Below the pieces are notes generated by a model. It was given only the letters and a program-made list of their open reading frames with translations. It was not told the DNA's origin and did not search any database. Positions 41,901 to 47,307 of a stretch of DNA of 47,307 nucleotides are shown here, in pieces. The DNA lies in NCBI RefSeq assembly GCF_015163665.1, contig NZ_JADEUG010000030.1, forward strand, positions 1 through 47,307, in the 5' to 3' direction. The position numbers were made by a program, and so were the translations under genes. The first letter of the stretch is position 1. Each line of letters begins with the position of its first letter. The stretch is from Xenorhabdus sp. BG5. GTDB lineage: Bacteria; Pseudomonadota; Gammaproteobacteria; Enterobacterales; Enterobacteriaceae.

Positions 41901-43411
41901 CCACCAACAGCTATCTGGAATACTTTCTGACCCTGCTCGGCTGGGTGGTCAATAACGGGTTATGGCACATTCTGATTGCTACGGGGCTGTTTACCCTGCC
42001 TTTGGTGATAAAGGTCATCGCTGTCTGGCTGAAAGTAAGAGAGTGTGGCGAAGAGGAGGGCAGTGGTGGGTTGCAGTCACTTGCCCGGATTGAAAATACC
42101 TTGTACGGTGCCTTTTTCGTGATGGTGGTGTGCTGTGTGCCGCTGGTCAATGTCAGCCTCACTACCCTTCAGTATGACTCGTCCCGCGCCAAAAGTTGTG
42201 GCACCTGGACACCGCAAGCACCGGATAAAAGTGGCTATGCGCCGGTGATCTCCAGCCTGAATAATCAGACGGCGGCGGTGCCCCTCTGGTGGGCCATGGT
42301 ACATCGGCTGTCAAAAGGGTTAACGCAAGCAGCGGTAGCCTCCATTCCCTGCCGGCCGGATTTAAGGCAGCTGCGTTTTGAAGTACAGCATACCCGTATC
42401 AGTCATCCGGCACTGGCGGCGGAGTTACAGGATTTTACCAATGACTGTTACGCACTGGCACTTTATCAGTGGAAACAACGGGATCAGGGACAAACTACCG
42501 AATCGGCCATACTGCATGATATTGAATGGCTGGGCAGTCGCACCTTCTTATCCGGCGATTACCACACCCTGCAATCCCGAACGCCTAGGGCACCATTTCC
42601 GTGGAATGAAAACCGGGACAGTGGCCGGCCCAATACCGGGCAGGGCGGTTATCCCACCTGCCAGGCCTGGTGGTCAACCCCAAAAACCGGACTGGAGGCC
42701 AGAGTATTGGCCCAGGCCGATCCGGGATTATGGCTGCGTTTGTCGGCCGCCCTCAAAATGCTGGGCAAAGAAACCCGTGAATATAAAGAAGCGGTGATCC
42801 GCCGTCTGGTCAGCCCGGTGAATCTGACCGTATCTCAGGAAGGCTATGTGTATGCGGGCTATGGAGGCAACGCGGATTTTACGGTCTGGGACGGTTCCAA
42901 TCGGGTCGGTGCGGCGGCGGGGACGATATTAGGGGGATTGATCAGTGCCCCGATGTTTGATGCGGTACGCCAGGCTTTACCCATGATGCAGGCGGTGATC
43001 CTGATGGCGTTGTATATCCTGATCCCGTTGATCCTGCTGTTTGCCGCCTATGAATTTAAGACGGTGCTCACACTGACGTTCGCCCTGTTTGCGTTGAATT
43101 TCCTGACCTTCTGGTGGGAAACCGCCCGCTGGCTGGACAGCTATTTACTGGACGCCCTGTACGGCTCTGATACCCATAGCCTGTTGAATCTGGCGGGTTT
43201 TCAGAATACCTCGGATGATTTGATTATGGGGCTGGTGATGGGCACCCTGTTTATTGTGCTGCCGATGGTCTGGCTGGGCGCACTGGCCTGGGCCGGGGTG
43301 CGAATGGGCGATATGGCGGGCATGATGAGTCAGGGCGTGGGGCAGGTCAGGCAGTCAGCGGGCATGTTCGGGCAAATGATGATGCAGAAGCTGTTATCCA
43401 AAGGAAAGTAG
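41897..43411 (+). CDS. traG: TraG N-terminal-domain conjugal transfer protein
   Basis: The 504 residues have the TraG N-terminal region of F-like and GI-type systems. They comprise an early membrane segment (HILIATGLFTLPLVIKVIAV), a periplasmic part with several cysteines (RAKSCGTWTPQAP), and a cluster of membrane helices near the C-terminus (AVILMALYILIPLILLFAAY, TLFIVLPMVWLGALAWAGV). The family acts in pilus formation and mating-pair stabilisation. It is the last recognisable ICE gene here: the usual DUF3742 gene and the relaxase do not follow, and an IS630 copy is found instead. Confidence 0.87.
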   Translation: MTTNSYLEYFLTLLGWVVNNGLWHILIATGLFTLPLVIKVIAVWLKVRECGEEEGSGGLQSLARIENTLYGAFFVMVVCCVPLVNVSLTTLQYDSSRAKSCGTWTPQAPDKSGYAPVISSLNNQTAAVPLWWAMVHRLSKGLTQAAVASIPCRPDLRQLRFEVQHTRISHPALAAELQDFTNDCYALALYQWKQRDQGQTTESAILHDIEWLGSRTFLSGDYHTLQSRTPRAPFPWNENRDSGRPNTGQGGYPTCQAWWSTPKTGLEARVLAQADPGLWLRLSAALKMLGKETREYKEAVIRRLVSPVNLTVSQEGYVYAGYGGNADFTVWDGSNRVGAAAGTILGGLISAPMFDAVRQALPMMQAVILMALYILIPLILLFAAYEFKTVLTLTFALFALNFLTFWWETARWLDSYLLDALYGSDTHSLLNLAGFQNTSDDLIMGLVMGTLFIVLPMVWLGALAWAGVRMGDMAGMMSQGVGQVRQSAGMFGQMMMQKLLSKGK

Positions 43412-43749
43412 TCAAATTAAAACTAAATTTGATATTTTTCTTTATTTAACCTATTGATAATTGTTTCGATAATTAAAATAAGTAATGCTGATGCGTTATT
43501 TTTTAATTTGTTCTCATCTAAATTCAGGGGTTATATTTACATAATTAACGCGATATTTATGATGTGTGTCACAAAGGGGTGAGGTATTTAATGCCATTTT
43601 AGTCAGTGTATATTATATATAAATGGCTATACTTCCATGTTTATATCGATACCCTTTTTAGGGTAATAGACGATATTTAATTATTATAGAGGCCTCAAGG
43701 GTTGCAACCGTTGAGGCTTCGCTACTTATTATGATGGGAATGAATACTA
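43412..43749. other. AT-rich intergenic region after traG, with two hairpins
   Basis: No gene is visible. ATATCG (43643-43648)/CGATAT (43671-43676) enclose ACCC/GGGT (43651-43664). A second hairpin pairs GCCTCAA (43692-43698) with TTGAGGC (43711-43717) and may end the traG transcript, although only a weak T-tract follows. Confidence 0.45.
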
Positions 43750-44824
43750 AGTTGATCAGATAAACTATCTGCATTGGTGTTATCATCGTTAATCTGATGA
43801 CTTTCCGACTGTTCTTATGAAATCGAATATCACGCTGTCTGAACCTGAACGTATTACATTACAACAACTGGCTTTGAATCATCCACACCGGGATATCCGT
43901 ACGCGAGGAACGGGGTTACTCATGCTTGCCAGAGGTCTTAAACCCCGTCAGATCGCCGCTGAGATAGGATGCAGTCTCAGAGTTATCTATGACTGGGTTC
44001 ACGTCTGGTACGATTCAGGGATAGTTGGATTGTTAGGTGGCCATGCCGGAGGCCGTTATCCCGCGATGACATCGGAGATGATTGCCACGGCGGTTAACGC
44101 CGCTAGGGCGGAATCTCTGACACTGGCCCGAATCGCACAGAAAGTAGAGGACAAGCATGTCCCGCTGCCCTGTACGCTTGAGACGTTGGCAAATACCCTG
44201 AAAAGACAGGGGCTCACCTATAAACGAGCCCGCCTGTCTTTAAAAAAAACGAAATGAAGCGGAGTTTGCTGAAAAAGCCGCTTTGCTGAATAAAATGAAA
44301 GTGGGCGCGCGGTCGGAGCATTACCGGCTGGTCTATCTTGATGAGGCGGGTTTTTACGCATCCCCACCGGTGCAATACGGATGGAGCCCACGGGGTAAGC
44401 CTCATGAAACAGAGCCGCAAAATCATGTCAGACGGTCAGTGTTGAGGGCGCTAAACTACACCGATAACACGCTGTTTTATCCGATAATATCGGACAATGT
44501 CACGCGGGCTGATGTCATTGATTTTTTAGCGTAGATCGCCCAACAAGGCGATGATCGCCTGACATTTGTCGTGTTAGATAATGCGCGTATTCACCATGGG
44601 CTCGAGAAAGAAATAGAACGTCGCTGGTTACAGGAGCACAACCTGTTTTTACTTTATCTTCCCGCCTACAGCCCGGAACTGAATCTGATTGAAATCGTCT
44701 GGAGGCAGGCTAAATACCACTGGCGACGTTTTATCACCTGGACTCAGGAAACAATGGAATATGAGCTAAATACGTTATTGGCAGGTTATGGCAACAAATT
44801 TGCAATTAATTTCTCTTGAGGACT
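43750..44824 (+). mobile_element. IS630-family insertion sequence, about 1.08 kb
   Basis: Possible ends are AGTTGATCAGATAA (43750-43763) and, inverted at 44811-44824, AGTCCTCAAGAGAA. These are imperfect repeats flanked by TA on both sides (43748-43749 and 44825-44826). TA duplication is the rule for IS630. The boundaries are my reading and not certain. The transposase stop codon lies within the right repeat, as is common in compact elements. Confidence 0.55.
43817..44819 (+). pseudogene. IS630-family transposase, frameshifted and with an internal stop
   Basis: The N-terminal part (43817-44257) has a helix-turn-helix (LKPRQIAAEIGCSLRVIYDW). The remainder is in another frame after an A8 run at about 44244-44251. 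It carries the DDE residues in VYLDEAGFYASP, FVVLDNARIHH and PELNLIEIVWRQAKYHW. Some IS630 elements use programmed frameshifting at such A-runs, so the frame change may be natural. An in-frame TAG at 44532-44534, inside the catalytic domain, nevertheless makes this copy probably inactive. Confidence 0.85.
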
Positions 44825-45060
44825 TATGTAAAAAACGTTATCCCATTTTTACATCGGATTAGATGTTTTATTTAAATGATTTTATAAAATTGTAGGTCAT
44901 GTCCAATATGTTTTCATGATTTTTAATGTGTCACAATGAGAGGAATCGATTTACTGACTTAACTTAAATGTTAAGTTTATTTTTTTCGTTATTGAATTAA
45001 TAATGAAAATAGTTAAATTAGAACACATTTAATGTGTTGCCAAATGGATTAAAAGAAGTG

Positions 45061-45482
45061 ATGAACGATAACAATGAAAAGAGTAAGAACAGGAAGAATA
45101 AAAAACACGTTGATTATTTTATTCCTTACAAAACAACGTATGACTTACGTTTAAGTAAAAAGGAGCCTAATTTAATCAACATACTGAGACAGGTTCAAGG
45201 CTATGAATATGGCTTTTTTACCGTGTTGGGTGTCCGCCCTTTGTCTCAACGGAATGGAGGAAAAATAATTCCATTTATGTCGTCAGATGTCGGTGTGGTA
45301 AATATGCTGTCAGGACATTAAAAGCCATTAAAAACCCGAATAATGTTAATGATATGTGTGTGCATTGCCAGCATCTATTTAGTCAAAGGCGTAAAGAAAT
45401 CTTTCACACGACAGGAAACGATGTGGATTTGTCAGAACTAACCGGTATTCAATATAAAACTCCTTTGGAAATTAAAGAATAA
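45061..45482 (+). pseudogene. Small zinc-ribbon hypothetical protein, frameshifted
   Basis: From ATG 45061 a Lys-rich N-terminus leads into HVDYFIPYKTTYDLRLSKKE and YEYGFFTVLGVRPLSQRNGG, and the frame then stops at 45321. The next frame carries YVVRCRCGKYAVRTLKAIKN, then MCVHCQHLFSQRRKE, ending at TAA 45480-45482. Joined at about 45259-45266 (an A5 run), the protein would have about 140 residues and a CxC...CxxC zinc-ribbon. The phrase RTLKAIKNPNN with cysteine pairs occurs in many small enterobacterial hypothetical proteins. Its function is unknown. A sequencing error at the A-run is possible. Confidence 0.6.
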
Positions 45483-46090
45483 GAAAATAGTGTTGTGCTT
45501 CGGGATTGAATTATCGGAATACACCTTATTCCTTATACATGAGAGCAGTTTTTTGCATGGAGTAGTTCATTGAAATAAAATAAAGTTTTTTAGGCTAGGG
45601 ATTCACAAGGGGCTGTGGAATAACTATCAAATTTGGCAATAGACGGCTAGTCTCTCCCCTAACTATACCGGAAACAACTTACGGTACCATTATGCTTAGA
45701 GCAAGAACGTCAATAATTTTGAATTAAAAAGGTAAAACAAGAAATTAAACCGACGTGTCAACTACTATTTTCACGATTTGTTCTCTGACATGTCTTCTGG
45801 AAAGTATTTATTACCTTTGTAACAAAATAACATCTAGTTCATGTTTTTTATTGATATCAGAACGTGTATCATCTATCTTTATGATAAATTTAAAAATATT
45901 CATTATTATGATCACTATTTTATGGAATGGTGTGATCTTAACGTTTTATTTAAAGAAGTACCTATAAGAAATTATATTTTGGTTTTTATTTAACCACAAT
46001 AACCCTGTTAATATTGTGAAATCTCGCCCTGCGCGCGGGATAAGGAATACTCCTATCATTTTGAAACGCTATTTAGATCGTAATTAAAAC
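45483..46090. other. Intergenic region with no convincing gene
   Basis: The region is AT-rich. A 70-codon open frame at 45755-45967 is hydrophobic by composition and has no ribosome site, so I do not call it. Near 46022-46034 the minus strand reads CAGGGCGAGATTTCAC, which resembles the ends of the MITE at 25126, but I find no partner end. Confidence 0.5.
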
Positions 46091-46124
46091 CCCACCTTGT
46101 TGTTATCTCATAAAACAGGGTGGG
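46091..46124 (-). terminator. Terminator of the Rhs tip/immunity pair
   Basis: CCCACCTTGTT (46091-46101) pairs with AACAGGGTGGG (46114-46124) with one G-T pair. On the minus strand the stem is followed by GTTTTAATT, as in an intrinsic terminator for the genes at 46168-47152. Confidence 0.65.
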
Positions 46125-46167
46125 ATGGCATAGATCTACAGAGATTCTAAATTAAATCTAAAGAAAA

Positions 46168-46674
46168 CTATATTTTCTTCGATTTGCTTTTGACTAATTT
46201 AATAATCCAATCATTGAATGATGAAAACTCTGCTTCTTCAATCCAATATTCAGGAGGAACATCAGGGTAAAAAATAGAATAGCAATTTTTATTCTCTTCC
46301 AACATCCAAAAACCGCCAAAATATCCTGTTTTAGGTATAGATGTCGTCAATAATAAATTAGGATATAGATCCTCACCATATCCATCAAATACTTCTTTTG
46401 AAAAGCTCTTTATTTCGGCTGGCTCTAATACTTCAATTCCAGCAGTAATTTCACTTGAAAATATATCTACAGAGCCAACATTTTCAAGGAAATATTTATA
46501 TTCATCAGGAAGTAATATATTGTTATTACTTTCAAAGCTGGTAAGTTCAGTGTGATTGAATTTCTTTTTTAGAATAAATGAAAATAATTCCCCATCGCCT
46601 AAATCAATCAATTCACCATTGCTTTTTACAAGCCATTCATTCAATAAGTTATAAGCATCAACAATATTCATCAT
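46168..46674 (-). CDS. SMI1/KNR4-family immunity protein
   Basis: This 168-residue acidic protein has FESNNNILLPDEYKYFLENV near residue 50, then a central NLLLTTSIPKTGYFGGFWML and a Phe/Trp-rich C-terminus (FSSFNDWIIKLVKS). This is the SMI1/KNR4 (SUKH) fold, the most common immunity fold beside polymorphic toxins. The gene begins one base after the stop of the Rhs tip fragment on the same strand, so it most likely encodes the inhibitor of that nuclease. AAGGTGAT precedes two tandem ATGs (46674 and 46671). The gene is intact. Confidence 0.85.
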   Translation of the reverse strand: MMNIVDAYNLLNEWLVKSNGELIDLGDGELFSFILKKKFNHTELTSFESNNNILLPDEYKYFLENVGSVDIFSSEITAGIEVLEPAEIKSFSKEVFDGYGEDLYPNLLLTTSIPKTGYFGGFWMLEENKNCYSIFYPDVPPEYWIEEAEFSSFNDWIIKLVKSKSKKI

Positions 46675-46675
46675 A

Positions 46676-47167
46676 TCACCTTAAACGACTCAATAGATTC
46701 CATATTTTCCCACCTACCTTCTGATAAGGTATGTGGGTTCTTAACGCAGAGCCAGTTCCATGTATTGTCCCTGTATGTGGATGTTTAACAGGAATTAAAT
46801 TCCACCATTCATTTGTTCCACCATTTTTCAGTGGGATTACATGATGAGGAGTTGCTCGTTTACCATTAGCTAGTGTAGGCCAAGAGTTTCCTGTTTGTTT
46901 CTCCCATTCTCTAATTAGACCTTTTTCATTCTCACTAAAATGCTCTCTCATTTTTCTATTCAGTTTTGATGAACGTTCTTTTACAACGGGTAACTTATCT
47001 CTGATCATTCCTTTCTGACGCTCACCTATTTTAGATAGTGACCATTTATCGACATCATCAAATATTTCTTTTAAAGGACAGCTAGCTAATCCTAAGGGGT
47101 CGACTCCCCTTGTTGGGTTTTGTACATAGCTATATAAGCTGCTTCCACCCAATAATCCAATCGGGTC
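46676..47167 (-). pseudogene. Orphan C-terminal tip of an Rhs protein with HNH-type nuclease toxin
   Basis: The fragment begins DPIGLLGGSSLYSYVQNP and reaches GVDPLGLA, the conserved end of the Rhs core. The roughly 135-residue toxin follows: a helical stretch and then ATPHHVIPLKNGGTNEWWN, LIPVKHPHTGTIHGTG. The HH...N...H pattern is that of an HNH-type nuclease. A TAA stop (47168-47170) sits directly before DPIG, so the rest of the Rhs protein is missing. Translation could only start at a TTG (47152). Such displaced tips with immunity genes are common remnants of Rhs recombination. Because the toxin residues appear intact, it could serve as a donor for gene conversion. Confidence 0.85.
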
Positions 47168-47170
47168 TTA

Positions 47171-47307
47171 GGAACGATTCCGGTGCGGTCATACTTTTTT
47201 AAGCGATTTTTTCTTTGACTATCAGCTTGTTAAAGAACCATTTTTACCTGTTCCGCCCATCCCCGCGAACCTAAAACGCCGATGTGCACTTTTGGCCTGT
47301 TTTGCGA
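47171..47307 (-). other. Sequence of unknown nature with a boxA-like motif
   Basis: On the minus strand TGGTTCTTTAACAA (47227-47240) closely resembles boxA antitermination sites of rRNA leaders, which also occur in some CRISPR leaders. The run of A after it and the loss of Rhs homology at 47168 show that a different sequence was joined here. No repeat array is visible in the window. Confidence 0.35.

Larger units (their letters stand above)
531..43411 (+). mobile_element. SPI-7/PAPI-1-type integrative and conjugative element, internal segment
   Basis: About 25 genes of a GI-type ICE occur in canonical order: replication/partition, topB and ssb, then pilL, traD and the T4SS up to traG. The window shows no integrase, attachment site, ParA or relaxase, so both ends lie outside or have been lost. 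Backbone GC is about 50-55 percent. The AbiF gene, the DUF5710 gene and the 25.1-38.6 kb cargo are accessory insertions. dnaB, parB and traD are damaged. Confidence 0.85.

Noticed and set aside
45755-45967. A 70-codon hydrophobic open frame
   Set aside because: The composition follows from the AT-rich DNA. There is no ribosome site, partner gene or terminator, so I do not call it a membrane protein.
46022-46034. A second CAGGGC-type element end resembling the MITE at 25126
   Set aside because: I could not find a matching inverted partner or target duplication in the surrounding kilobase.

Overview
The window looks like a chromosomal segment of an enterobacterial, probably Morganellaceae (Xenorhabdus/Photorhabdus-like), genome carrying a decaying integrative and conjugative element (ICE) of the SPI-7/PAPI-1 type. 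The reasons are the conserved ICE gene order (dnaB-parB-DUF2857-STY4528-PFL_4669-topB-DUF3577-ssb, then the GI-type T4SS genes), the insertion sequences, and the flanking Rhs debris. The genus is an inference.

Layout. 1-422 is a cut-off IS30-family transposase. A 59-bp perfect palindrome with Tn5-like ends follows and truncates the ICE dnaB. 531-9961 is the maintenance/replication module: dnaB and parB remnants, DUF2857, a ParE-like toxin, the STY4528 replication protein, PFL_4669, topB, DUF3577 and ssb. 10147-11180 is an AbiF-type abortive infection gene preceded by a small structured RNA. 11540-25068 is a regulator plus pilL and the first part of the T4SS. traD is broken at two places, and a DUF5710 gene sits on the opposite strand. 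25126-38614 is cargo placed inside the T4SS operon: a 151-bp MITE with 10-bp target duplication, an AT-rich eleven-gene biosynthetic cluster, and an intimin/invasin-type adhesin. 38743-43411 resumes the T4SS (TIGR03757, 03756, 03755, TraG). 43750-47307 is a broken IS630, a frameshifted zinc-ribbon gene, and an orphan Rhs toxin tip with its SMI1/KNR4 immunity gene.

The most interesting system is the cargo cluster (25786-35000). It combines a type II thioesterase, an AvrD-like protein (the family that directs syringolide synthesis in Pseudomonas syringae), a FabH-like ketosynthase with an intact Cys-His-Asn triad, a dedicated acyl carrier protein, a histidine phosphatase, an ABM-type monooxygenase, a 14-helix MFS exporter, a PheA/TfdB-type flavin monooxygenase, a carboxymuconolactone-decarboxylase-like protein, an aldo/keto reductase and an SDR. 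The order suggests that a beta-ketoacyl chain is made on the ACP, joined by AvrD to a sugar- or triose-phosphate, dephosphorylated, oxidatively tailored and exported. The product cannot be predicted from sequence alone.

Several ICE backbone genes are disrupted (dnaB, parB, traD and the small gene at 9226), whereas the cargo genes are intact. This suggests an element that may no longer move by itself but whose cargo is kept. Three lesions (parB, 9226, 45061) are one-base changes and two or three of them lie in short homopolymers, so assembly error must be excluded.
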